Of a DNA stretch of 64,000 bases, positions 11,601-20,829 are shown in pieces. A program made the translations under genes and the position numbers. Under the pieces are notes generated by a model. That model worked only from the letters and a program-made list of their open reading frames with translations, searched no databases and was not told the origin of the DNA. Positions within the stretch are counted from its first letter, which is position 1; each line of letters begins with the position of its first letter. The DNA is from Fremontodendron californicum (Eukaryota > Streptophyta > Magnoliopsida > Malvales > Malvaceae). Where the stretch lies: assembly GCA_030761205.1 (NCBI GenBank), contig JAULJL010000010.1, positions 563,001 to 627,000 of the forward strand, given 5' to 3'.

Positions 11601-13028
11601 TATTTTATGGGTTTTTCTATGAGCTTTAACAATTTGTTTGAGGTGAAATAATTTTGTGTAGCCTCTTTGGATGCAATCTATTGACTTTATTCTTAATTGG
11701 CTAGTGTGGAGACAGCAGTGGTTGATATTGGACCCCCAGCAGATTGGGTTAAGATCAATGTGCAGAAAACTGTAAGTTCCTATGCCCCTTCTCTCCAGAA
11801 ATGACATTTATTTCTGGTTTTTTGAAAGTTTGACTTGTTTTGGTTTTACAGAAAGATTGTTTTGAGGTCTATGCTTTAGTTCCAGGCCTTCTTCGTGAGG
11901 AGGTCAGTGAACAAACCCCTAAAACTATGTATGGTTTTCATTTTCTTTTACCACACATGGTTAGAACCAATGTCTACACAACAGTGCCTTGCATTGAAAT
12001 GATCATCATTCAAAGATTGGCCTAAAGATGCAGCTTTACTAAGCATTTTGTTTATGGAGCATGAGAACGTGATATGCAGAGCTTTGAGACGTATATTTCA
12101 TGGATTTTGATCATGGAATCATGACACTAGCTAAAACTTTTTTTTTTTTTTTTTCTGGGTATGAAGTTAATGATAAATTTCTGCACTGATCTATGGAAGT
12201 TTTTCTTATGTGGTTATCTTGCAATTCTAGGTGCGTGTTCAATCTGATCCTGCAGGACGCCTAGTAATAAGCGGTGAACCTGAGCATCCGGATAATCCTT
12301 GGGGTGTCACACCGTTCAAAAAGGTGTGTAGTACAAGAAGCTAGAAAATAACGTATTCTAGGAGGGCAATATTGTTCTAATTGCTTTATTGGCTAGAATA
12401 AACTTTCCATTGTGTCATTATCATGAATATATCTGTGTGCCATGTTTTGTTCACTTTCTGTGAGTTTGACATCCATGATGGTGAATTTTCTGTAAATAAT
12501 AATTATATAAATGAGAAGATTTTAAAGTTGACACGTATCATTTTTATCATATAAAAAACATTTTAAAGATATCCTTGTTTCGTGTTTGCTTGTTAAGTCC
12601 AATATTTTATCAAAATTGATTAATCCTTGAAATATATTGGCACTACTAGTATCAAGATCCTTGGAACTTCCCAACAGAAGTATAGTATTTTGATTCATCC
12701 GTATGAACATTAATTAAGCTCTTATTTGAAATGGTTTTATTATATGTTCAGTTAGTTGAAAGTGAGAGTTAAGAAATTAATCACTGTATTCATTATGGGC
12801 TTTTCTTCTTTTCTGGTTGCTTTATGACCAGTCAGACTCAAAGCTGCTGTTGTAGCCACCAATGTTAGGGAGAACGTTTTCGAAATTCTTTTACTAAAAA
12901 ATTCAAAATTTGTTTTGTGGTGTTAGGTTGTGAGCTTGCCCTCGAGGATTGACCCACATCAGACATCAGCGGTTGTAACCCTTCATGGACAGTTGTTTGT
13001 ACGTGTTCCATTTGAGCAAATTAATTAG
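2668..13028 (+). CDS. ARID domain / HSP20-like (alpha-crystallin) DNA-binding protein, ARID5/ARID6 type
   Basis: Twelve coding exons: 2668-3470, 3572-3611, 4400-4452, 4709-4754, 5160-5252, 11094-11198, 11372-11423, 11509-11584, 11705-11771, 11852-11902, 12231-12323, 12927-13028. They join in phase to 526 aa. Residues 1-238 are Ser/Pro/Thr-rich and low in complexity. Residues 239-324 form the ARID (AT-rich DNA binding), with [32 protein letters not shown] and [16 protein letters not shown]. Residues 346-422 are basic. Residues 424-526 form an HSP20-like beta-sandwich ending in [14 protein letters not shown]. This ARID plus alpha-crystallin layout is known in plant nuclear proteins; a role in chromatin or transcription is inferred from the family. 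Intron 5 (5253-11093) is swollen by a nested transposon insertion in antisense orientation, with normal splice sites left at both ends. Confidence 0.93.
5435..5774 (-). repeat. 3' LTR of the chromovirus (left copy)
   Basis: 340 bp, the downstream LTR in the element's own orientation. It matches 10442-10781 at 333 of 340 positions without gaps. It holds an internal tandem pair of about 44 bp beginning AGACTTCTACTTAAAATAAA. The terminal 7 bp are inverted repeats (TGATGCA/TGCATCA). Confidence 0.95.
5776..5783 (-). other. Polypurine tract of the retrotransposon
   Basis: On the minus strand AAGGGAGA lies one base before the 3' LTR, the expected site for plus-strand DNA priming. It is short, so the call rests mainly on position. 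Confidence 0.6.
5786..6856 (-). pseudogene. Integrase core and chromodomain fragment
   Basis: The frame opens at [20 protein letters not shown], contains VSDRDVKF (second catalytic Asp region) and [11 protein letters not shown] (the Glu region), and ends with a chromodomain ([17 protein letters not shown]). The stop is close to the 3' LTR. At about 6856 it fails to join the upstream frame: the codons between APW and GLPKT are missing and the frame shifts. The lost block is the one that in Ty3/Gypsy integrases carries the first Asp of the DDE triad, so this integrase should be inactive. Nearby ATGs upstream in this frame belong to the shifted reading and are not starts. Confidence 0.88.
6856..7500 (-). 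pseudogene. RNase H C-terminal part and integrase zinc-binding fragment
   Basis: Begins in [20 protein letters not shown] (RNase H), continues with [11 protein letters not shown] and DALSRR, then the integrase HHCC zinc-binding region (H-x-H in [15 protein letters not shown]-x2-C in [10 protein letters not shown]). The join to the upstream RT frame at about 7500 is out of phase, and roughly fifteen residues of RNase H appear to be missing, so there is a deletion. It ends in a premature stop after APWPS. Confidence 0.88.
7492..8493 (-). pseudogene. Reverse transcriptase and N-terminal RNase H fragment
   Basis: Carries the RT domain with the catalytic YFDDILIY motif, the upstream LRSGYHQIR and [13 protein letters not shown] motifs, and the start of RNase H ([17 protein letters not shown]). 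It is in the same frame as the gag-protease part, from which it is separated only by a TAA codon at 8494-8496. Downstream it runs into a shifted frame at about 7500 and stops at 7492. Confidence 0.92.
8494..10002 (-). pseudogene. Gag C-terminal part, zinc knuckle and protease
   Basis: Holds most of the gag capsid-like domain, a CCHC knuckle ([14 protein letters not shown]), and an aspartic protease with [10 protein letters not shown] in place of the usual D-S/T-G triad. It ends at a TAA (8494-8496) beyond which the same frame continues into reverse transcriptase, so that stop is a nonsense change. The upstream join to the first gag part is out of phase at about 10017-10030. Confidence 0.9.
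10017..10385 (-). pseudogene. Gag N-terminal part
   Basis: The ATG at 10385-10383 opens a basic [17 protein letters not shown]-terminus, about 40 bp after the primer-binding site. Near 10025 the frame is lost: an extra CT in a CTCT run accounts for the two-base shift, after which the other frame carries the gag sequence ([18 protein letters not shown]). Confidence 0.85.
10427..10438 (-). other. Primer-binding site for initiator tRNA-Met
   Basis: On the minus strand TGGTATCAGAGC starts three bases after the 5' LTR. This is the usual plant LTR-retrotransposon primer site, complementary to the 3' end of initiator tRNA-Met. Confidence 0.92.
10442..10781 (-). repeat. 5' LTR of the chromovirus (right copy)
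   Basis: 340 bp and the upstream LTR in element orientation, which should hold the element's promoter. It differs from the left copy by seven substitutions: two at the AGGCGG/AGGTTG site and single changes at five other sites. Confidence 0.95.
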
Positions 13029-14816
13029 CTGACTAGTGGAGGTACACCACCAACTGGGTGAAGAGGTGAGGGAGGGAGGGTGACTAGGATTAAGCCAGAG
13101 CCAGAGGGAGGAGGCTAATTTGGAATCAATCATGTGTGCTGCTTTCATGCTTTGCTCTGCCTCTGCCTCAGTTATTAGTTTTGAACTTGTGTAGTAGTAG
13201 TAGTAGTAGTAGTAGTAGTGTTTGATTTTCGTTTCTAAAATTAGTGTAGTTTCACTTATGGCGTCATTTAGTTTAAAGCCCTTTTTTATAGCTTACTGTA
13301 TATGAGATGCATATTAGGGGAGGGGGGGGGGGGGGGGGCTTTTGGTTCATGAAATTTGAGAGATGGTCGGTGGAGAATGAGATTCATCCCACCCCTGGCC
13401 TCATTCTCATTGACAAAATTATTCCGTAGTCAAGTTGACCTAATTTGTGTTTAATTTTGATTGTCATGTTCGGTTCATCAGTAATATAACTTTACTATGA
13501 ATTGTTTTACTACTAAAATGCTCTCTAATTGTGAACTAATACAATTCATGGGCAGCTAGCATTCAAATGACTAGGGCTAAGGCTAAGGCAAAACATATAT
13601 ACCAGCAACATATAAAGTAAGTAACCAAAATTAATTTATACTACTAGTAACGATGAGTCATCCATAAAAGTTCCATTCATTAATATTAGTATTCACAACA
13701 ATGTTAGCTCAATAAGCATAATCATAAAGCATCTCTACTTTGCATTTTCTACAGCTAAAATCATTTCATCATCTCCATTTGCTAAAGTAGTAATAAAACT
13801 AATTTTGCATATTCTTTCTTACTTATAATTGTTTAAAAAAGATATACGAACTTAGTCTATACATATTGATAAAAAAAAGAAGAGACAATCACAATTTAAA
13901 AACACTCTTAACATTCTTAGTTAAATATTTTTTAAATTTCAAAAACTACAGCAAATGCAACTTAAATAACCAATTTTAAGACTCAATCCTATATTAAATT
14001 CCGCAATCGTTACTAACAAATGCACTGATTAAACATTCTTGAATAATAAGGAAAAAAACAATTATATTATTTGACTAGAAGTAGAACTACGGTTTTATGA
14101 ATTGTCATTTTTTTTTCCTTTTATCAAAGTCTATCTTTGTATTGAAATTTTAGTTTTCTGATGTATTATCCTGAACCTGAACCTGAAGCTTCAATCATTG
14201 AATTTTAAGTCACTAACTTTCATTGTTATTAGGAGGAAATAAATTGTTGGAGTAGGAATAGGATCCTTGAAATTAGTTGATTGAAAAACTATATATTGCT
14301 AAGCTTTATTACTCGTTGTTTGACTTGTGATTTCAGAAGAAAATTAGATGAAATATAAGAGTTTTTGGGATTATTCCAACGTCCCAAATCTAATGCTAAT
14401 ATATGAGAACATTCTCGGCACAATCAAAGTGTCACCTGAAAAGTTTAAATGCTACTGTTATTATTATTATTATAATTATTTTAGAGAAATTCAAATCTGG
14501 GTGTGTGCTAGCTGCTAATCCATTATGGTTTCTTTGAAGATTTTTGTGTCCCTTCCCTTCACTTCTTATTATTTCCAGTACTTGCATTGCATTGTATATC
14601 ATGAGCTGAGAATCTCAGTGAGAACGCCAGTCAAATTGCCATGTAATCTCCCGCGTGTTTTAATTTCCAGGGCTAACCAACCACCTAGCAGTAGCTATTT
14701 CAGACTATTCAGTAAACAACAAACCATCTATCTATATATAAAATGGACTACATACACTATCCTAAAGCCAACATGTGGCTTTTTTGAGATAAAATAAAAA
14801 ATTTGTGTATTCGTAT
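13029..14816. other. 3' flank of the ARID gene and gene-free AT-rich DNA
   Basis: The first few hundred bases are likely 3' UTR, with a TAG/AGT trinucleotide run at about 13192-13219 and a run of 17 G at 13322-13338. Beyond that I see no gene or structured element. Confidence 0.5.
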
Positions 14817-15570
14817 TTGTGTTTTTTTATTCAAAGTATTATAAATTCATTTAAATTTTTACACGTTAATAATTTATTTTATGTATATTTTGACACGTTC
14901 GTGTATTCGAGTCATATTCATGTTATTTTTCGTGTTGTTTTTAATTATTTTTTTCTACATTGTGTTAGTATCTCAATTCATATCATATTTTGTATAGTTT
15001 GTCATTATGATTCAAATTAGAGAAAAATTTATGTGTTCGTATCACGTCTCAATTCATTATATATTTTGTGTAATTTATTATAGTTATTCAATTTAGAAAA
15101 AAATTTATGCGTTCGTGACGTGTTCGTTTTTTTTTTTTTTTTTTGTTCAAAGTATTATAAATTTATATAAAATTTTACACTTTAATAATTCGTTTTATGT
15201 ATATTTTGACACGTTCGTGTATTCGTGTCGTGTTCATAATATTTTTTGTGTTGTATTTTAATTATTTTTTCAATGTTGAATTCGTTACGTTTCTTATTTC
15301 ATTTTATATTTTATATAGTTTTTTATTATAGTTCATAATGATTCAATTTAGAGAAAATTTTGTGTATTCATGTTATATTTTTGTATTCAAAGTATTATAA
15401 ATTTATATAAATTTTTACGCTTTAATAATTCGTTTTATATAGATTTTGACACGTTTATGTATTCGTGTCGTGTTCATATATTTTTCGTGTCTGTTTTAAT
15501 TATTTTTCCACGTGTATTTGTATCGTGTTTCAATTCATCCCATATTTTACATAATGTATTATAGTGATTC
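14817..15570. repeat. Three imperfect tandem units rich in ACACGAA-type motifs
   Basis: Units are anchored by TCAAAGTATTATAAATT at 14831, 15147 and 15387, so spacing is about 316 and 240 bp. Each continues with TTTTACRCKTTAATAATTCG, TTTTGACACGTTYRTGTATTCG and a GTGTTCATATTTTTCGTGT block. Related sequence in reverse orientation lies at about 39240-39460. No protein is encoded; the transposon class is unclear. Confidence 0.65.
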
Positions 15571-16638
15571 GATTTTAACTCTAAATTCATTTATTTAAAA
15601 TATTAAAACATAAAAAATTATTTAAATAAATGATAATTATTTATTAAAATTCAATTTAAATTTATTTTTTTATTATTAATTTAATTAAAATTTATAAATA
15701 TTGAAAAAACTCCAACGAGGGGAGAAAGAATTTTAATATATTATAGACTATTATAATTAAGGATAGTAGTTGATGTTGATGACCTTTGTGCCTTTTTTTA
15801 ATTTCCTCTGATGCAAAGCAAACGCTGACAATTCACCACCTGACGTGAACGCTAGCATTGCGCCAGGAATGATACAACATTTGTTACTTTACTACTTTAA
15901 CTGTGGGATTGGGATTGGGATACTTTAGATTAGATTAGATTAGAGACAAAGAAACAAACAAAATCAACAATTTAATTTAATTTAATATATCTATCTCAGG
16001 CCAGGCTGGCCTCAGCGACAAGCTCAGTGAGTCAGTCCTATACATGCTAACTGCTGGCAGCAGCAGGAACCAAATCTAGCACCGTAATTTGATGAGGTGG
16101 TCTACAACTCTACTTCCTTCCTTCAATATACATAGGGCCTAGGCTAGGCTAGGCTAGGCTATTTTTGGTGTTTCTTATTGGGCCGCTCCCACATCCATCA
16201 CCTTGACCTACCTAATCATCTGAATTCTGAAAACAGACAGAAACTTGCCCTCAACGCCAACGGCCCCACTTACCCTACCCATTACTAGTATCGTATCTGT
16301 TACATTAAAAAACTAATTCCTCTTAACATTGTCTACATATATATACATGATCCGCTGGTCATATCCCACGTTTTACAATACCCTGCTGCTTCTGCATTAT
16401 ATATATTTCTTCTCAAGGACAACGTTGCCCAAAGCTTAAAGTCCAACATACACCATTAATTTCCAAGTTCCTTCCTTCCACACCACTACCTCACCTTCCT
16501 AAAAGTCCCATTCTATACTTTTATATATAAGGCTTTCCGAGTAACAGGGTATTGTTTTTTTTTTTTTTTTTTAATAAATAAATAAATAAATATATATATA
16601 TATAATTATTTTGTTTTGTTTTGATTAGCCTGAGAAAC
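15571..16638. other. Intergenic DNA and promoter region of the small-protein gene
   Basis: Contains short direct repeats (TTAGATTAGATTAGAT near 15926; four TAGGC/AGGCT units near 16139-16161) and T and A/T runs just upstream of the start codon. Apart from the TATA-like site listed separately I see no gene. Confidence 0.45.
16521..16530 (+). promoter_or_regulatory. TATA-like box for the small-protein gene
   Basis: TTATATATAA lies about 110 bp upstream of the ATG at 16639, a normal distance if the leader is about 80 nt. AT-rich DNA makes chance matches common, so position is the main support. Confidence 0.4.
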
Positions 16639-17082
16639 ATGAGTAGTCATAATGATCATATGAGCTACAAGAGGGTTGGGAGGAGATGGCATGGTAGCAA
16701 AGGTTTCAGGCTGAATATTCCCAGAAGATTTTCGGTTCAAGGGCTACGGGCAAGGTTCTTTTATTTGTTCAGGCTATTAAGTAGATGGAGACCATCATAT
16801 GGGCGAGCTTTGCGGTTGATAATTAGGAAAATGAATGGGAATGGGAATATCCTCAAGAGAAATAACAGCAGGAGCAGGAGTAGTTTACTGAGGAGGGAAA
16901 GGGATGATGAGGTAGCTTTACCAAACAGCAGGTTGAGATATTCATCGTTGGGGCGCTCTAATTCTTTTTATTCTGAGGCCATTGCAGACTGCTTGGAGTT
17001 TATCAAACGCTCTTCTTCTATTTCCTTGGATCAGAACCAACCTCTTCCTGTTCCTGTTCCTGTCTGCCAATGCCAAACATAG
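16639..17082 (+). CDS. Small basic plant protein of unknown function (147 aa)
   Basis: The ATG at 16639 (ACATGAGTAGTC) opens a single-exon 147-aa frame; the upstream codons have no earlier ATG. The protein is strongly basic, with many Arg residues at 11-35 and again at 60-86 (NGNILKRNNSRSRSSLLRRE). The C-terminal part has LRYSSLGRSNSFYSEAIADC followed by LEFIKRSSSISLD, a Ser-rich block with a hydrophobic, acidic helix that I recall as typical of small plant proteins of uncertain naming. It then ends in a Pro/Val stretch (PLPVPVPV). Codon use and a nearby TATA-like box favour a real gene. There is no signal peptide or clear catalytic motif, and I do not assign a function. Confidence 0.75.
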   Translation: MSSHNDHMSYKRVGRRWHGSKGFRLNIPRRFSVQGLRARFFYLFRLLSRWRPSYGRALRLIIRKMNGNGNILKRNNSRSRSSLLRRERDDEVALPNSRLRYSSLGRSNSFYSEAIADCLEFIKRSSSISLDQNQPLPVPVPVCQCQT

Positions 17083-18578
17083 ATAAGCAGAAGAAGCGAT
17101 CGATTAAGCTCCTTAATTACTCTGTGATTTAATTGCTAATTATTTATGACATTACTAGTGTAGTATTAATTACTTAATTAATTAATTGGCTTTAATTTTT
17201 AACTAGTTGTTTGCTTTTTTTTCTTAGCCCTCCTCCTCCTCCTCCTCCTCCTGCTGCTGCTGTCTTAATTAGACTTTTGAGGATCCCTGTGAATATATAT
17301 GTTGTAAAAATTAAAGATTGATCAAATTGAGACTTGAGAGCCTAATAATTTTGTCTTACTCTCCCTCCTTTTCCTTTTTCTATTGGTTTCGGTATAAATA
17401 AATAAATAAATAAATAAATGTCATGGGAAGGTTGAGAGTAGGTATGAATTGAAATTGAAGATCATTCAATTCTAATATTTTGAATTACCACCCAACTCCA
17501 TTGCCATTATTTGACTAAACATATAAATAAAAGCCAAAAGGCAGCACTATATTTTTGACTTTTATAACAAGTTTACTAGTATATTTATATATGTGTTAAT
17601 TAATTGATGCAATTGCCAACCTTTCATGTTATTAATTAATTAAATTATATTTTATATAAATAGTATACTACTAGTGTTTAACAATGAGAGTAATGTAATG
17701 AAGATGATTCATTGGCCAACAAAAAAGAAAAACAATAATGAGACGAATGAAATGATCATATATATATATATATATATTCATGCATGTGATGCTGACAGTT
17801 GAATATGAGTATGCGAATACAGATAGTAAAAAAAAGAAAAAAATACAAGACGGAAGAGAAGAGAAGAAGCCAAAGAAAATTAAGGAAAAGAAGGCTGAAA
17901 CTGAATGGGTTGGGTCGGTATGCTAAATACAAACCAAACCAATGAACAATGCCTGGGCTGGGCTAGATTAGGCTAAGCCTAAGAGTAAGAGTAGCTAGCT
18001 AGCTTACAATTACAAATACAATCAATTCAAGTATTTTTATAAGTGTATGTTGTATGCGTTTATAAAAGATTTTACGTTTAATAAAATTATCATGATTTTG
18101 TTAAATGATGTATTCTTTTTTTGAATGAAAAAAACATTAAGTGTGAGTAATGAGACGATATAGGCAATTAGGCTTTGATGCCCTATCCGATTGTAATAGT
18201 GTACGTCTATTCCTTTATCTCACATAAATTCTCAAAATATGTGATGTGTACGTTTATAATAAATTTTGCGCTTAACAAAATCATCGTAATTTTGTTAAAT
18301 GAAATGTTGTTTCTTTGAAGAAAAAAAAAGTATTCCCATTGGCAACAAAATCCAAATTCAAACAAGAGGCCTAGTAAATTAGGCTAGGCTACCTCCCTAA
18401 CCCTAACACCAAAAAGTGTTAGTAACTCATACACTCATCATCATAGATAGAATTAAAAAGTGAAAGAAATAAAAACCCCAAAACAAACACAAAAGAAAGA
18501 AATAAAATGTCCAAAAACAAGAAACACCAGACCAGATGAATGAATGAATGAAACCCTAACCCTAACTATAGCAATAGC
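17083..18578. other. Gene-free interval with microsatellites and an 85-bp dispersed duplication
   Basis: Holds a (CTC)n(CTG)n stretch at about 17226-17262 (likely 3' UTR), (AAAT)n near 17395, a (TA)n tract near 17757, and two related copies of about 85 bp at 18041-18125 and 18235-18320 (both with GTTTATAA, AAATTWTGYGYTTAA and TTTTGTTAAATGA). The last 200 bp are A-rich and probably the promoter and leader of the thioredoxin reductase gene. Confidence 0.5.
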
Positions 18579-19809
18579 ATGCTCAAAACTCTGTTGAAAA
18601 AAGGCCGCACTTTGGTAGGCCTTGCCACCACTTCCGCTGCTTCTACCATTGCCACCGCTCCATCTTTTTCCAACTCCGCCTCTTCACCCATGCCCATGGA
18701 CTCTCCTCTCACGACCAAGCTTTGCATCATTGGCAGCGGCCCCTCTGCCCACACCGCCGCCATCTACGCTGCCCGTGCTGAGCTCAACCCCATTCTCTTC
18801 GAGGGCTGGATGGCTAACGACATTGCCCCTGGCGGCCAGCTCACCACCACTTCCGACGTCGAGAACTTCCCTGGATTTCCGGACGGCATCATGGGCTTGG
18901 AGCTTATGGACCGCTGCCGCAATCAGTCGCTCCGCTTCGGCACTGCCATCTTCACTGAAACCGTCAACAAGGTTGACCTGTCTTCGACTCCGTTCAAAAT
19001 CTTCACCGATGTGAAAACCGTCCTGGCTGACTCGGTCATCGTGGCCACGGGGGCCGTAGCGAAGCGACTCAATTTCCCGGGTTCTGGGGATGGGGCAGGG
19101 GGGTTTTGGAACAGAGGAATCTCAGCGTGCGCGGTGTGTGATGGGGCGGCCCCAATCTTCAGGAACAAGCCCCTGGCAGTGATTGGTGGGGGTGACTCTG
19201 CCATGGAGGAATCCACGTTCCTGACCAAGTACGGTTCCAAGGTGTATATCATTCACAGGAGAGATAGGTTTAGGGCATCCAAGATCATGCAGAGCAGGGT
19301 TGTTTCGAACCCTAAGATAGAGGTGATATGGAATTCGGTGGTGGTGGAGGCGTATGGGGATGGGGAGAGAGGGGTTTTGGGAGGGCTCAAGGTGAAGAAC
19401 CTGCTCACCGGGGAGGTTTCCGAGTTGAAAGTCTCTGGTTTGTTCTTTGCCATTGGGCATGAGCCTGCCACCAAGTTCTTGGAAGGCCAGCTGCAGCTTG
19501 ACTCAGATGGCTACATTCTCACTAAGCCAGGTACAACTCAGACCAGCGTGCGCGGCGTTTTTGCTGCTGGAGATGTCCAGGATAAGAAGTACAGGCAGGC
19601 TGTTACTGCTGCCGGCACTGGTTAGTCTTTTTCTTTTTTCTTTTGTTTTTCTCCACATTATTACTCTTTGATGCTGCTTGCTGCTGCATTAACTTCTTTT
19701 CTTATTCTGACTTAGAATTTTGTTTTGCAACAATGCAGGGTGCATGGCAGCCTTGGAAGCTGAACATTACTTGCAAGAGGTTGGATCTCAGGAGGGCAAG
19801 AGCCATTGA
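18579..19809 (+). CDS. NADPH-dependent thioredoxin reductase, NTRA/NTRB type
   Basis: Two exons, 18579-19620 and 19739-19809, give 370 aa. This flavoenzyme passes electrons from NADPH through FAD and a Cys pair to thioredoxin h/o in cytosol and mitochondria. Visible motifs: FAD-binding [17 protein letters not shown] (about 50-66), GGQL and FPGFPDG, redox CAVC at 184-187, NADPH-binding GGGDSAMEE (about 202) and [10 protein letters not shown], and FAD-binding [10 protein letters not shown] near the C-terminus. The single intron falls within TAAGTG. Residues 1-37 are Ser/Thr/Ala-rich with Lys and Arg and few acidic residues, like a mitochondrial presequence; Met38 and Met40 just before the FAD domain could start a shorter cytosolic form. 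Exon 1 is far richer in GC than its surroundings. There is no thioredoxin fusion, so it is not the plastid NTRC. Confidence 0.97.
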
Positions 19810-20829
19810 TCAGTGATGTCCCAGGGATATAAAAGGTGCTTACTTAGAAGCAACTTATTTGTTTAGATAGATATATATATATATATATATATATATCTTT
19901 TTCTGGGTCGATATTAGAATTACCATTGTTATTGATATTCAATATCTGGTTTCAATGGAAGTAGATCAGCAGTATCTTTTCTGTTATTTCACCAACGCAT
20001 AAAGAATGCAATTTCTAGAGAGAATGACCCCCTATTGCTCTTATAAGTGCATTTTTCTTGATCAATTGCCATGGAGATTTTGCAATTTCTTTGTAGCAAA
20101 GCTTGTTGAGACTGGATTTGCAAAATTGTGGTTTGAAAAATCAGAGTTCGAAAGTAACAGCAAAAAGTTACAATTTTGCAGCTCAATTACATTCTCGAAC
20201 TTGTATTTTGATTGATTACCAGGACGTCAAGTTCACTAGTTAAGTTGGGGGAGCATCCTTCTCAAAGCTGCTGAATGAATTTGTCGATTAACTAGTGAAA
20301 TCTATCTACTTGGATTAAAATAGAAAGTAGTGTGGGTGGTACTATGGGTGTAAATAAGTGAAGTCACTCATGAGTTAAGAGAACGCAGAGGCCAAAATGC
20401 TTTAGATTGTAACCATTGCCCCATTGGTTATTAGACATACATCACTTCGGACCTTCTATCAAAAAAGAATAGAAAAACGCCCATATTTTCATTAGTAAGG
20501 TCGTTGTATAATAATAATAATAATAATCAGAACAAAAGAAGGGGAAGAAAAAAAAAAGATTTGAATGCGATAAAAGAGAAAATTTATGCTATCTTTACCA
20601 GCTCCTCAATCAATTTTTACAATCATAGTAAAATTTTTGGTAAACAAATACAAGAAGCTCAGATTACCGTCAAAAACTATTTCAAAGAACTTAATATCCG
20701 GCATTCATTGCTCTGCTCCGCTCCACTTTGTTAGAGAAATCAGCTCATCTTCTCCGTTCCCTTCAGTATGTATATGAAAGTGCAATTTCTCTCTTTGGAA
20801 CATACAAACAAACATCCGTCCCCTTAGAA
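19810..20829. other. Convergent 3' flanks of the reductase and RRN3 genes
   Basis: About 1 kb between two genes that are transcribed towards each other. It contains a (TA)n tract at about 19868-19896 and a short (AAT)n run near 20510. The open frames here are short and without recognisable content. Confidence 0.5.

Noticed and set aside
18622..19474. Several overlapping frames on both strands over the thioredoxin reductase exon
   Set aside because: Shadows caused by the GC-rich composition of that exon.
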